From: Flavobacterium sp. 270
GTDB taxonomy: Bacteria > Bacteroidota > Bacteroidia > Flavobacteriales > Flavobacteriaceae
Reading direction: 5' to 3'
DNA length: 64,000 bases
Assembly: GCF_004368785.1 (NCBI RefSeq)
Contig: NZ_SODM01000002.1
Coordinates: forward strand, 853,648-917,647
In this document: piece after piece, positions 25,428-35,037 of the stretch
How positions within the stretch are numbered: position 1 is the stretch's first letter
How the letters are laid out: the number at the start of each line of letters is the position of its first letter
Notes under the pieces: model-generated
What the model saw: the letters and a program-made list of their open reading frames with translations, nothing else
Database searches by the model: none
Told to the model about the DNA's origin: nothing
Program-made: the position numbers and the translations under genes

Positions 25428-26573
25428 TTATTTCACTTTAAAAGTAACTCTTCTTGCTAATCTTCTAGCTTCTTCAGATTCTTTTGCAATACTCATGTCT
25501 GCTCCCTGAGCTACAACATTAATTCTAGAGGATGCAATACCCGCTTTCTCTAAAATAGTTTTTACATTGTTTGCTCTTGCAAGAGATAATTTATCATTGT
25601 ATTGTGATTGACCACCAACCTGATCAGCATATCCAATCAAATCAACAGATGCAGATGGATTGTTTTTCAAGTAAGTTAAAACAACATCTAAAGCTGCAGT
25701 TGATGTTTCAGCTGGAGTAGATTTATTAAAATCAAAATAAACACTAAAGTATTTATCATTGATCATGTTTTTAATCAAATCTTTTTCAGCTGGTGCCGGA
25801 GCATTTACTTGTTTTTCTACAATAGTTGGTTTTTGTTCAGATATAGTTTTAACCTTAGCTGTAAGATCGCTAACTTGATTTTCTAATGCAGCAACATCAG
25901 CATTGTTTGAAATAACTACCCAGTCAGCATGTTTTTCATGTTTTCCTAAGTAAACATTTAAACCTACAGTTCCGTTAAAAAGCAATCCAGAGAAACCTCT
26001 GTTGTTTGTCGCACCATTACCGTCAAAAGTACGGTCTTGATATGCGTTAGCAATAGTTGTAATATCTCCTGTTAAAGCGATTCTGTCAGTCAATCTAATT
26101 TGTCCTGTTAAACCAGCCATTAAATTACCAACCCAGTCTTTAGTGTTTAGATCGCTGTTGTCTAATCTTCCAACACCAAAACCTGCATGTCCTAATAAAC
26201 CAAAAGTTTTGGTCCAGGTTTCAAAATTCATGATTCTTCCTAAGTTAGCTACAGCTTGCAAATCTGCTCTGTAGTATTTAGAATCAAAATTAAGAGAACT
26301 GTTTTTTTGTTCGGTTAAGCTATTGTATCCAACATCAGCTTTTAAACCGAATTTGTTGTTTAACATATATCTTACCCCTAAATCAACAGTAAACGGACTG
26401 ATTCTGTCTGTGTAATATGAGTTTGAAGTAAATGGACGTTGAGGTTTGTTAAAACCACCGCCAAGATCAACTGACCATTTGTTGTATTGGTCACCTACGT
26501 TTTCTGTTTTTTCCTGAGCATGTAAAGCAGTAAAACTTACTGTAATTGCCAAGATAGCCACAATCTTTTTCAT
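25428..26573 (-). CDS. OmpA-family outer-membrane protein
   Basis: A 381-residue protein. Signal peptide (about 1-19, ending ALHAQ), an N-terminal beta-barrel (about 25-215) with alternating aromatic strands, a short coiled-coil linker (VAALENQVSDLTAKV), and a C-terminal OmpA domain (about 265-380) with YFDFNKSTP and LSLARANNVKTIL, which binds peptidoglycan. It ties the outer membrane to the cell wall and is likely an abundant protein. Separate from the smaller OmpA lipoprotein at 56761. Confidence 0.93.
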   Translation of the reverse strand: MKKIVAILAITVSFTALHAQEKTENVGDQYNKWSVDLGGGFNKPQRPFTSNSYYTDRISPFTVDLGVRYMLNNKFGLKADVGYNSLTEQKNSSLNFDSKYYRADLQAVANLGRIMNFETWTKTFGLLGHAGFGVGRLDNSDLNTKDWVGNLMAGLTGQIRLTDRIALTGDITTIANAYQDRTFDGNGATNNRGFSGLLFNGTVGLNVYLGKHEKHADWVVISNNADVAALENQVSDLTAKVKTISEQKPTIVEKQVNAPAPAEKDLIKNMINDKYFSVYFDFNKSTPAETSTAALDVVLTYLKNNPSASVDLIGYADQVGGQSQYNDKLSLARANNVKTILEKAGIASSRINVVAQGADMSIAKESEEARRLARRVTFKVK

Positions 26574-26759
26574 TGTTATTTGAGATTTTAAATTTTCGTC
26601 AAAAAAACAACGTATTGTAAGAATTATCGTCCGCTAGAAGTTATAAATACAACAGAATAAGACAGCGGTGCAATGTGGGGAAGAAATTATGTGTTAAGTA
26701 TTTAGTATTTAGAATTTTAATGTTTTTAACTTTTCAAAAATTAACTTATTTGAACTCAT

Positions 26760-28154
26760 TTAGTTATATCCATCAGTAAACTTTCGCATTACATATTGCT
26801 TTAAAAGAGAATCATAGTATCCGAGTATACTATAGTTTGTAAGCTTTAAAATGTTTTGCTGTTTTATTTCTTTATGATTGTCAATAAAATAATAGATTTT
26901 GTCAGTAGCAAGTGGCTCTTGATCTTTACGGGTTGTTTCTAAATTTTTGTTTAGAATACTTTCAAAAAATGCACTTTCTATATAGGAACTTTCATAATCA
27001 TCACCAGGATAACTATTAAAGTTATTATCTGCGGTAAAAAAATTTTCACTATCATTCCAGGAAGAATAATGAGTGCTGATTCCTCCAATGGTTAAAAAAA
27101 GATTTTTTCTGTTTTTGAATACAGATAAGCCAATATCAGAAAATGATAATTGTTTTAGAAATTTAGCTGTATTCTTTACTTTTCGGGGTTTCAAATTCTC
27201 TTTTTGAATAAGCAATGGAGAATTTTTAAAACCGATAGTGTCTTTCTTCACGACGGTAAAGTTTTTAATCAATTCGCCGGAATTAAAATCTTTGATGTCT
27301 AATAATAGCTGATCTGAATTTGCACTAAGCTGATAAAGTTTGTTTTCATGATAAAATGAATTAGAAGATTTTGCGCTATTTTCGGTCGTTGGCGGTATAA
27401 ATTCTCTTTCTTTTATTTCAAGATTTTCAATATTAATGTCAAAAAACTGTGTTTTTCCAGGATTATGATCTAATGTTAAGATCAAGCGATTTGGCAATGT
27501 ATAAAGTTTGGTTTTGGCAATAGCTTTATACAATTCGTTGTATTCGCCAGAATCCATTTTTCGAATTGGATATTGTCTCAAAATCTGATTGAATGTAACT
27601 TTTCGTATTTTTTGATCCAGAAAAGTAAAAGGTGAAAAATCAAGGAATTTTTCTTGAACCGTTCCGTTGTTAAAAACAAACAATGTAAGTCCTTGTTTAT
27701 CTTCGTTTTGCATCAACAGATAAAAAGCATTGTCTTTTTTATACTGTGTAACCAATAATTGGTTGTCAGGAAAATCAAATTTTAATGCTTTTGAAGTTTT
27801 GGTTTCCAGATAATATTTAATAATAATGATATTTTTACTTGCAGGTGAAAGCCAGTATAAAGTCGGATTTCCGTCCTCGCCAAAACTGTAACCCATTAAG
27901 ATTTTGCTCTCACTATATTTTCGGGTTTCGGTAAATTGATCTTTTAAGAATAATGCACTATTGTACTTTAAGATTGTAAAATTCTCGGGAGAAGCAATGA
28001 AAGCAAATACGTCGTGGGTGACTGTATTTTCTGCATTAACAATTTGAGATTGCCCTTCTTGATTGTTTAGATCTAAAGGATAAGAAGTTAATACTGTTTG
28101 ACTTAATAAAACAGTATTGCAAAATACAGCCAGTAAAAAGTAAATTTGTTTCAT
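26760..28154 (-). CDS. Secreted protein of unknown function
   Basis: A 464-residue protein with a cleavable signal peptide (about 1-18, MKQIYFLLAVFCNTVLLSQ). The mature part is soluble-looking, rich in Asn, Lys and Phe, without cysteine motifs, membrane helices or a T9SS tail. Strands alternate as in beta-propeller or repeat proteins, but I cannot confirm a fold. It sits 34 nt downstream of the chloramphenicol acetyltransferase gene, so it may share that transcript. Confidence 0.65.
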   Translation of the reverse strand: MKQIYFLLAVFCNTVLLSQTVLTSYPLDLNNQEGQSQIVNAENTVTHDVFAFIASPENFTILKYNSALFLKDQFTETRKYSESKILMGYSFGEDGNPTLYWLSPASKNIIIIKYYLETKTSKALKFDFPDNQLLVTQYKKDNAFYLLMQNEDKQGLTLFVFNNGTVQEKFLDFSPFTFLDQKIRKVTFNQILRQYPIRKMDSGEYNELYKAIAKTKLYTLPNRLILTLDHNPGKTQFFDINIENLEIKEREFIPPTTENSAKSSNSFYHENKLYQLSANSDQLLLDIKDFNSGELIKNFTVVKKDTIGFKNSPLLIQKENLKPRKVKNTAKFLKQLSFSDIGLSVFKNRKNLFLTIGGISTHYSSWNDSENFFTADNNFNSYPGDDYESSYIESAFFESILNKNLETTRKDQEPLATDKIYYFIDNHKEIKQQNILKLTNYSILGYYDSLLKQYVMRKFTDGYN

Positions 28155-28188
28155 ATATTTTTACGGACAAAAATCATTCCATTAATTT

Positions 28189-28818
28189 CTAATTATCCAT
28201 TAGTTCCTGAAAGTAATCTACAAACTTTCCTAAATGTAAACCGTCCATTAAACCATGATGTACATAAACAGCCATAGATATGGTTCTTTTTCCAGATTCT
28301 GAAACCATCATTTTGCCGAAAGAAACTTTAGGACAGCTGTCTGGATAACTAAAACTGCGCGCATGTGTAAGCGAGGTGAAATTTAACCACGGAATTGCCG
28401 AAAAATGTATGACATTATCATCTTTAAATTCTCGGGTAAAAAGCCCGGTTGTATGTTGAATTCGCTCAATTTCTGCTAAAGCATTTTGTTCAAAAACCTT
28501 AAAATCTGCATTATATTCAATCAATGAAAACCCGAAGGTACCATCTTCACGGCCAATTGTTGCCGAAACATCTATTCGGTCGTTAATGAATATTTGATCT
28601 TTGTCAATTCTATATTTGAAGTTTTCTATTGTATTTACTGCTGTTAACGTCTTATGGAGATAATAAATAAAGAAAGAAGCTTTCAGACTTTTAGCATTTT
28701 GATATGCTTTTGTACAGTCAATTTCTACAGTTGCGCCAAAAAACGGCTCTTCCATTTGTTTGAAATGCGCAAAATGCTCTTTTCTGTTCCAGTTTTCTAA
28801 ATCTAAAAGTGTTTTCAT
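28189..28818 (-). CDS. cat: Chloramphenicol acetyltransferase (type A family)
   Basis: A 209-residue CatA-type acetyltransferase, the enzyme class that inactivates chloramphenicol by acetylating its 3-hydroxyl. The catalytic motif HHxxxDG is intact: HHGLMDG with catalytic His188 and structural Asp192. N-terminal WNRKEHFAHF and the length match the trimeric family. Whether it confers resistance or acts on another hydroxyl compound cannot be read from sequence. Its start codon overlaps the stop of the HAD gene (TAATG), so they are translated together. No mobile-element genes are nearby, which suggests a resident chromosomal gene. Confidence 0.92.
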   Translation of the reverse strand: MKTLLDLENWNRKEHFAHFKQMEEPFFGATVEIDCTKAYQNAKSLKASFFIYYLHKTLTAVNTIENFKYRIDKDQIFINDRIDVSATIGREDGTFGFSLIEYNADFKVFEQNALAEIERIQHTTGLFTREFKDDNVIHFSAIPWLNFTSLTHARSFSYPDSCPKVSFGKMMVSESGKRTISMAVYVHHGLMDGLHLGKFVDYFQELMDN

Positions 28819-29525
28819 TATAATAAATTATTTACCACTTCGGTAATTTTTTCGAATGAACTAAAATGTTCGTGTTCGACTTTATGACTAATTTTTTCGT
28901 GCTCCCAAGTAGTGTGAAACGGAATGTGAACGGCATATCCTCCAATTTCTAAAACAGGCAGAACATCTGATTTTAAAGAATTTCCGATCATTAAAAATTC
29001 GCTTGGCTGAATGTCTAAACGACCTAGTAATTTCTGGTAATCAATTTCTTGTTTGTCTGACATTACCTCGATATGGTGAAAATAATGACCCAATCCAGAA
29101 CGATGCAATTTGCTGTGCTGGTCTTTTAAATCGCCTTTTGTCGCAACAACCAATTTGTATTTTCCGTGAAGCGCTTGTAAAGTTTCTTCAACTCCGTCTA
29201 AAAGTTCGATTGGTTTTTCAAGTAATTCTTTTCCGTATTTGATGATTTTTTGAATCACTTCAACCGGAATTGTATTGTTGGAAATATTCATTGCGGCTTC
29301 AATCATTGACAAAATATAGCCTTTGATTCCGTAACCGTATAACGATAAATTTTCAATTTCAATTTTGAATAATTCCTGCGAAATACCCTGATGCGAAAGA
29401 TAATCTTCCATCAAAGCACAAAATTTATGTTCGGTTTCCTGAAAGTACGGCTCGTTTACAAATAAAGTATCATCGGCATCAAATGCAATTACTTTTAAGT
29501 TTGGAATTTTGCTTTTATGTAACAT
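28818..29525 (-). CDS. HAD-superfamily hydrolase
   Basis: A 235-residue phosphatase-like protein. Motif I is FDADDTLF (Asp16, Asp18), with motif II at VVATKGDL and motif IV in FLMIGNSLKSDVLP. A helical cap lies between motifs I and II. It probably dephosphorylates a small phosphorylated metabolite. Overlaps the downstream cat gene by one nucleotide. Confidence 0.9.
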   Translation of the reverse strand: MLHKSKIPNLKVIAFDADDTLFVNEPYFQETEHKFCALMEDYLSHQGISQELFKIEIENLSLYGYGIKGYILSMIEAAMNISNNTIPVEVIQKIIKYGKELLEKPIELLDGVEETLQALHGKYKLVVATKGDLKDQHSKLHRSGLGHYFHHIEVMSDKQEIDYQKLLGRLDIQPSEFLMIGNSLKSDVLPVLEIGGYAVHIPFHTTWEHEKISHKVEHEHFSSFEKITEVVNNLL

Positions 29526-29567
29526 AAGTTTTTTGTTTCAAGTTTGTTTTTGTTTCAGGTTTCAGGT

Positions 29568-29712
29568 TTTTTGCCACGAATCACACGAATTGGGAACTAA
29601 TTTTTAATCAGCTTAAATCTTTATAAATCTGCGTGAAACTTTTTTGCCACAGATTAAATGATTAATAAGATCTTTTAGCTAAAATAAAAAGAATCAGCCT
29701 AAATCTGCGAGC
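29568..29712. repeat. Family B repeat
   Basis: Words such as TTTGCCACGAATC, AATCTGCGTGAAA, TTTGCCACAGATTAAATG and CTAAATCTGCGAGCAAA recur across this gap, in both orientations. This is the second repeat family of the window. Confidence 0.6.
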
Positions 29713-29715
29713 AAA

Positions 29716-30600
29716 TTATTTAGCAAATAATCTTTTCAATGAAATTGTTTTATCGTAAAAAGTAATTCTGATTCCGAAAAGTAAAATGATACCGCCGAAA
29801 ACCATTTGTAAAGTTATTTGTTCTTCTAAAAACAACCAAGCTAATATTGAAGTAATTACAGCCTGACTTAATAAACTCAGCGAAACCCTTGTCGCACGCA
29901 TGTGTTGTGTCGCATAACTTATAGACAACCAAGCACATAATTGGCAAATTACAGCCTGAAGCAGCAATACAAACCAACCGGTATTTGAAAATCCTGTGAA
30001 AGGCTGATCCAGACTATAACACAGAATTCCTAAATAAATGCTTGAAGCGGTTAAGCTAATTGTCATAAAAGTTAAAACATCAACTTGAGATAAAACATTT
30101 TTGCTGACCAAAAGATAAATCGAATATAAGATTCCAGAAAGAACAGCAAAAAGAAAAGCTTTGTCAAAATTCAATTTCATAAAAAAGCTGAAACCAACCA
30201 AAGTTATCATTCCGAAAAGCGCAACCACAGTTCCAATCCAGAAATTCGTCGCCGGTTTTGATTTTAAAAACAGAAAAGAACCAATTCCAACCCAAAGTGG
30301 CGATAGATTAGTTAATAACGAAGCCTGAGTCGCGCTTGATTCCTGAATAGCGATATTCCAAACCGCAACATCAGAAGAAAATAAAATACCGCATAAAACT
30401 GCCAAAAGAGTAAATTTTAATGTTGGAATTTTAAAGCTTCTTGTAATCAGAACATACGGAAGAAGCAATGTCACCGCAAAAAACATTCGGTAAAAAGCAG
30501 AAATTAATCCTGGCGCTAACTTCAATTTTACCAAGATTGGGAATATTGAAATACAAAGTATTCCAGCAATGAGGGCAAGTCTTGGTTTGGTAATTTTCAT
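29716..30600 (-). CDS. DMT-superfamily (EamA) transporter
   Basis: About 294 residues with ten predicted membrane helices in two repeated EamA halves. Such carriers usually export amino acids, metabolites or drugs; the substrate is not predictable. The frame also opens 11 codons earlier at a TTG (30633), but ATG 30600 (MKITKPRLALIAG) begins just before the first helix and is chosen. No close partner gene; family B repeats follow the stop. Confidence 0.85.
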   Translation of the reverse strand: MKITKPRLALIAGILCISIFPILVKLKLAPGLISAFYRMFFAVTLLLPYVLITRSFKIPTLKFTLLAVLCGILFSSDVAVWNIAIQESSATQASLLTNLSPLWVGIGSFLFLKSKPATNFWIGTVVALFGMITLVGFSFFMKLNFDKAFLFAVLSGILYSIYLLVSKNVLSQVDVLTFMTISLTASSIYLGILCYSLDQPFTGFSNTGWFVLLLQAVICQLCAWLSISYATQHMRATRVSLSLLSQAVITSILAWLFLEEQITLQMVFGGIILLFGIRITFYDKTISLKRLFAK

Positions 30601-30663
30601 TTTTTCATTTATTAGCTTAACTGATTTTTTCAAACTTAATTAGTTAAGTATTATTTTAAAAGC

Positions 30664-30708
30664 AAATTGCGTGAATCAATTAAAAATGTTAATCGATTCA
30701 CGCAATTT
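30664..30708 (-). terminator. Terminator downstream of metG
   Basis: AAATTGCGTGAATC (30664-30677) pairs exactly with 30695-30708. On the minus strand a short T-rich stretch follows. It lies between the metG stop and the transporter start. Confidence 0.7.
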
Positions 30709-30725
30709 TATAAGATTATAAAACG

Positions 30726-32780
30726 TTAGTTCACCGTTTCACCATTAGGAGCATCAGCATCCGGATTAATGAAAACCAATTTACCTTCGGCATTTGTTGT
30801 CATTAAAATCATACCTTGACTTTCAACACCACGTAAAGCTCTTGGCGCTAAGTTAGCCAATACAGAAACACGTTTTCCGATAATTTCTTCTGGTGAAAAG
30901 CTTTCTGCAATTCCAGAAACAATCGTACGAACATCAATTCCAGTGTCAACTTTTAAAACTAATAGTTTGTTTGCTTTTGGCATTTTTTCAGCTTCCAAAA
31001 TAGTTCCAACACGAATATCCATTTTAGCGAAATCTTCAAACTGAATTAATTCTTTTTGAGGTTCCGGTTGTTTGCTTTCTGCAAGATTGGCTGTTTTTGT
31101 AGCTTCCAATTTATCTATTTGTTTTTGTATTTCTTCGTCTTCTATTTTTGCGAAAAGCAATTCTGCTTCGCCAATTTTGTGGTTTTCAGGGAATAAATTC
31201 CAATCTTCAAAATCCAAATTCCAATTTAGGTCTTTAATATTTAAGATTCTTGACAATTTATTTGCTGTAAAAGGCAAGAAAGGTTCAGCCAAAACGCTCA
31301 ACGCAGCAGCAATTTGTAAGGCCACATACATTTGAGTTTTTACACGTTCCGGATTGTCTTTCATTACTTTCCAAGGCTCTTCGTCAGCAAGATATTTATT
31401 TCCTAAACGAGCAACATTCATCAATTCGCCCAAAGCTTCACGGAATCTGTAACGCTCTACAGAACTTGCAATTACCGCTGGATACGCTTTAAGTTCGTTT
31501 AAAGTATTTTCGTCAATTTCTGTAAATTCATTTGGCGTTGGAATAACGCCTTCGTAATATTTGTTCGTTAAAACAACTACACGATTAATGAAATTTCCAA
31601 AAACAGCAACCAATTCATTGTTGTTTCTCGCTTGGAAATCTTTCCATGTAAAATCATTATCTTTTGTTTCCGGAGCATTAGATGTCAAAGCATAACGCAA
31701 AACATCTTGTTTCTCTGGAAAATCCTCTAAATATTCGTGTAACCAAACTGCCCAGTTTTTAGAAGTCGAAAGTTTGTTTCCTTCTAAATTCAAAAACTCA
31801 TTTGCAGGCACGTTGTCCGGTAAAATGTAGCTTCCTTCAGCTTTAAGCATTGCCGGGAAAATGATACAGTGAAAAACAATATTGTCTTTTCCGATAAAGT
31901 GAACCAATTTCGTGTCTTCATCTTTCCAATACGGTTCCCAGTCTTTTCCTTCGCGCGCTGCCCATTCTTTCGTAGAAGAAATATATCCGATAGGAGCATC
32001 AAACCAAACGTATAATTTTTTTCCTTCGGCACCTTCAACCGGAACATCAATTCCCCAATCAAGGTCACGAGTTACGGCGCGAGGTTCTAATCCGGCATCA
32101 ATCCAGGATTTAACTTGTCCGTAAACATTCGTTTTCCAGTCGTTTTTATGTCCGACTAAAATCCATTCTGTCAGGAAATCTGTATATCTGTCTAAAGGTA
32201 AAAACCAGTGTTTTGTTTCTTTAAGAATCGGAGTTTCACCAGTGATTGTAGATTTTGGATTAATCAAATCGGTTGCGTTCAAAGTAGAACCACAGTTTTC
32301 GCATTGATCTCCGTAAGCTCCGTCATGACCACATTTTGGGCAAGTCCCAACCACAAAACGATCTGCTAAAAACTGATTTGCTTTTGCATCGTACAATTGC
32401 TCTGTAACTTCTTCAATAAAATCGCCTTTATCATACAAAGTTTTAAAGAATTCAGAAGCCGTATCGTGATGAATTTTAGCAGAAGTTCTAGAATAGTTAT
32501 TAAAAGAAATTCCGAAATCAGAGAATGATTTTCTGATGATTCCGTCGTATTTATCAATAACTTCCTGTGGTGTAATTCCTTCTTTTTTTGCTTTCATAGA
32601 GATTGCAACACCGTGTTCGTCGCTTCCGCAAATAAACGCAACGTCTTTTCCCTGCAAACGTAAATATCTCGAATAAATATCTGCCGGCACGTAAACCCCC
32701 GCCAAATGCCCAATATGAATAGGTCCGTTGGTGTAAGGCAATGCTGCCGTGATAGTATATCTTTTTGGATTCTGTATCAT
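30726..32780 (-). CDS. metG: Methionyl-tRNA synthetase
   Basis: A 684-residue enzyme that charges tRNA-Met. The HIGH signature is [11 protein letters not shown], the KMSKS loop appears as NKLSTSKNW, and the zinc knuckle has [19 protein letters not shown] (two CX2C pairs). The C-terminal 110 residues form a Trbp111/EMAP-like tRNA-binding domain ([11 protein letters not shown]), as in the long dimeric form. Anticodon-binding helices lie between. Monocistronic, with a -7 box at 32799-32806 and a terminator after the gene. Confidence 0.97.
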   Translation of the reverse strand: MIQNPKRYTITAALPYTNGPIHIGHLAGVYVPADIYSRYLRLQGKDVAFICGSDEHGVAISMKAKKEGITPQEVIDKYDGIIRKSFSDFGISFNNYSRTSAKIHHDTASEFFKTLYDKGDFIEEVTEQLYDAKANQFLADRFVVGTCPKCGHDGAYGDQCENCGSTLNATDLINPKSTITGETPILKETKHWFLPLDRYTDFLTEWILVGHKNDWKTNVYGQVKSWIDAGLEPRAVTRDLDWGIDVPVEGAEGKKLYVWFDAPIGYISSTKEWAAREGKDWEPYWKDEDTKLVHFIGKDNIVFHCIIFPAMLKAEGSYILPDNVPANEFLNLEGNKLSTSKNWAVWLHEYLEDFPEKQDVLRYALTSNAPETKDNDFTWKDFQARNNNELVAVFGNFINRVVVLTNKYYEGVIPTPNEFTEIDENTLNELKAYPAVIASSVERYRFREALGELMNVARLGNKYLADEEPWKVMKDNPERVKTQMYVALQIAAALSVLAEPFLPFTANKLSRILNIKDLNWNLDFEDWNLFPENHKIGEAELLFAKIEDEEIQKQIDKLEATKTANLAESKQPEPQKELIQFEDFAKMDIRVGTILEAEKMPKANKLLVLKVDTGIDVRTIVSGIAESFSPEEIIGKRVSVLANLAPRALRGVESQGMILMTTNAEGKLVFINPDADAPNGETVN

Positions 32781-32798
32781 AACTCAATTTTATTGCTG

Positions 32799-32806
32799 CA
32801 AAAATA
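32799..32806 (-). promoter_or_regulatory. -7 box TATTTTTG of metG
   Basis: A TAnnTTTG match on the minus strand, 18 nt before the ATG at 32780. Confidence 0.5.
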
Positions 32807-32903
32807 AGCAATAGAATCGAGATTTTAGTATTCCGCTTACATTCGCTGATAAAACAACGGGATTAGATATTTTTTAATCTCGTAAAGTAGAGAAGAAGTA
32901 AAG

Positions 32904-33014
32904 TTTTTATTTTACGCAGATTTTAAAAGATTTAAGCTGATTTTGCAGATAATTTAATAAAGGAAAATCAATTTAAATCTGTCATAATCTGTAAAATCTG
33001 CGTGAAAAATAAAA
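32904..33014. repeat. Family B inverted repeat
   Basis: Left TTTATTTTACGCAGATTTTA and right TAAAATCTGCGTGAAAAATA are imperfect mirror images; the centre holds further AAATCTG/CAGATTT words. Confidence 0.75.
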
Positions 33015-33018
33015 CCCC

Positions 33019-33026
33019 TATATTTG
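33019..33026 (+). promoter_or_regulatory. -7 box TATATTTG
   Basis: A perfect TAnnTTTG box 28 nt before the ATG at 33055. It covers the alternative TTG codon at 33024, so that codon cannot be a translation start if this promoter is used. Confidence 0.55.
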
Positions 33027-33054
33027 CAAATGCAATTAATAAAGATTAGAAATC

Positions 33055-33230
33055 ATGGCAAAAGGACCGAAAAAAACACCAAAAACAAGGCTTTGCATAC
33101 CAAATTGCTAAATCGAAAAAAAGCTAAAATTCAAGAAGAAAAAAGAGAAAGAGCATTGCGTTTGAAAGCTTTAGTTGCCAAAATGAACCAGCAGAAAAAG
33201 GATAATGAATCTGATAAGGATAACGAATAA
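33055..33230 (+). pseudogene. Small basic protein, probably split by a 1-nt frameshift
   Basis: From ATG 33055 the frame reads MAKGPKKTPK and then stops early. Adding one A to the A5 run at 33081-33085 joins it to a longer frame that continues NKALHTKLLNRKKAKIQEEK and ends in a charged tail at 33230, giving about 58 residues. The joined protein is very basic, helical and probably nucleic-acid or ribosome associated, but I do not recognise it. Without the correction, the long frame has only a TTG or ATG start lying in or just after the -7 box. Read error or true frameshift remains open. Confidence 0.5.
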
Positions 33231-33235
33231 AAATT

Positions 33236-33313
33236 TTCTCCCGCAGATTTAGCAGATTAAGGGGATTTTTAAAGTGTAGTTGATATCAGCCAAATCAGCT
33301 AAATCTACGAGAA
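33236..33313. repeat. Family B inverted repeat
   Basis: TTCTCCCGCAGATTTAGCAG on the left and CAGCTAAATCTACGAGAA on the right mirror each other imperfectly across a 33-nt centre. Confidence 0.7.
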
Positions 33314-33455
33314 AAAGAACTTATAAAATCTCCGTATTAACTTTGCGAATCTTTTCGAAACAACTCATTAAAATAGAACCAGTTTAAACTACGCTCTGCA
33401 TCCCTAAATAAAAAGATAATTCACAATCTTTGCACCCAAAAACAAAGCAAATTTT

Positions 33456-33683
33456 ATGAGCAAGACAAAACTTATTATCAATAAAAACGGATCAATCAAA
33501 ATAGAAGGTGATTTTGAAATCATGGATCCAGAAGGAGTTCTTTACGGATTACAAGGAAGAGCAGCATTAGGACTTTGCCGTTGCGGATTATCTGCAAACA
33601 AACCTTTCTGCGATGGTGGACACCGTAATAATTTCGAACACGATTCTGTCGCATTTGATTTACCACCAATGAAAACGAACTAA
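33456..33683 (+). CDS. CDGSH-type iron-sulfur protein
   Basis: A 75-residue protein with a CDGSH zinc-finger-like [2Fe-2S] motif: CRCGLSANKPFCDGGH. Cluster ligands are Cys41, Cys43, Cys52 and His56, the 3Cys-1His set of mitoNEET-type proteins. The usual Ser/Thr/Ala before His is Gly here. Single-motif bacterial members are thought to handle electrons or clusters; the partner is unknown. No signal peptide. A terminator follows. Confidence 0.92.
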   Translation: MSKTKLIINKNGSIKIEGDFEIMDPEGVLYGLQGRAALGLCRCGLSANKPFCDGGHRNNFEHDSVAFDLPPMKTN

Positions 33684-33703
33684 ATTTTTTAGTTATAAAA
33701 TAC

Positions 33704-33736
33704 AAAAGCCACATTTTAATGAATGTGGCTTTTTTT
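33704..33736 (+). terminator. Terminator of the CDGSH gene
   Basis: AAAAGCCACATT pairs with AATGTGGCTTTT across a 6-nt loop, then a T-run to 33736. Confidence 0.92.
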
Positions 33737-33845
33737 ATTATTAAACAATTGATTTGGAATAATATACATTCTAATTTTTAATTAAAATAAGTTAATTCTT
33801 AAAAAACAATTCTATATTTACAGTGTTAATCCTAAAGAATAAAAC

Positions 33846-34975
33846 GTGAATAAGATTATTACCTTATGCTTGTTTTTAAGTTTTACTTTGATTCAGGCGC
33901 AAACACAGAAGGTCATTTCTAGTGACTGGACTTCTTTTAATCAAACAATTGACATTCAAACTAAAGTCAAGAAAAAATTTAAAGTCATTGCTTCAGTTAA
34001 ATTAGAAACCACAGAACCAAAATCCTGGGCAGGTGTCTGGGCAAGAGTCGATACCAAAAACGAAGAAGAAGGTTTTTTTGATAATATGCAGGATAGACCA
34101 ATAAAATCAAAAGAATGGAATTCTTATACAATCGAAGGGACTATTGATGAAAACAGTAAATCATTAAGTTTTGGGGGTTTGTGTTTGTTTAATGGAAAAT
34201 TCTATTTTGATAAATTTGAATTACTTATAGAAAATGAAAAAGGTGTTTTGAACCTTTGACAGTTTTAAACTCAAGTTTTGAAGTTCCGGTAAAAAATGGA
34301 GAGATTCCTAAATGGAATTTTGGTACTTCTAAAGAATCAATTGTAAAAGTTAAAGAATATAAAGTTACCTCAGACAAATCGAGTACTGATGGAAAATGGA
34401 GTGTGATGCTTGAAGGAAATGGTATAAAACCAAGAGCAGAAGCAAAAATTGGAGGAGTAGAAGGAGCTTCGCCAAAGATTGGCGATATGATTTCGATGCT
34501 TGAAGATCTTAAAGCGCGTGTTGAAAGGACAGTTAAAAACATGAGCCAGTATGAAATTGATTATCTGCACGATGAACAGGCAAACCGAATTGGAGCCTTA
34601 GTAATGCATTTGGCCGCAGCCGAAAAATATTATCAGGTATTTACTTTTGAAAACCGAGATTTTAATGAAGAAGAAAAGAAAATATGGAACAACGCTTTAA
34701 ACTTAGATCAAGGAGGTCGTGATGAATTTAAAGGACATCCTATTCAATATTATCTAGACATATATAATGAAGTAAGAGCAAAAACTATTGAAGAGCTAAA
34801 GAAAAGAGATGATGCCTGGTTTGCAGAAGTTCAATTAAAATATGATATGACAAATCAATATTGCTGGTTTCATGTAATGGAACACCAATCGAGTCATTTA
34901 GGGCAGATTTTGTTTTTGAAAAAACGTATTCCGCCGGAACAAAAGCAAAAATTTGAGCAAGAGCTTAAAAAATAG
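33846..34975 (+). pseudogene. Secreted DinB-fold protein with N-terminal beta domains, frameshifted
   Basis: Two plus-strand frames form one protein of about 376 residues. A GTG start gives a signal peptide (about 1-19), then a beta-rich domain (WAGVWARVDTKN, SFGGLCLFNGKFYFDKFEL), a second beta segment (NSSFEVPVKNGEIPKW), and a DinB/YfiT-like four-helix domain with likely metal His residues in ALVMHLAAAEKYY and HVMEHQSSHLGQI. The T4 run at 34246-34249 breaks the frame; a fifth T gives GVFEPLTVLNSSF and joins the parts. A DinB-fold domain behind a signal peptide is unusual. The substrate is unknown. Read error or pseudogene is not decided. Confidence 0.72.
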
Positions 34976-34982
34976 AGAATTA

Positions 34983-35016
34983 AAAAAAGCTGCATTTTTA
35001 TAAATGCAGCTTTTTT
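34983..35016. terminator. Bidirectional terminator
   Basis: AAAAAAGCTGCATTT (34983-34997) pairs with AAATGCAGCTTTTTT (35002-35016), between two convergent genes. Confidence 0.93.
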
Positions 35017-35037
35017 GTTTGTTATTTTCTCTAAAAA

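Noticed and set aside
33024..33054. TTG or ATG starts of the small basic protein at 33024 and 33030
   Set aside because: They lie in or right after the -7 box TATATTTG, so they would not be in the message.
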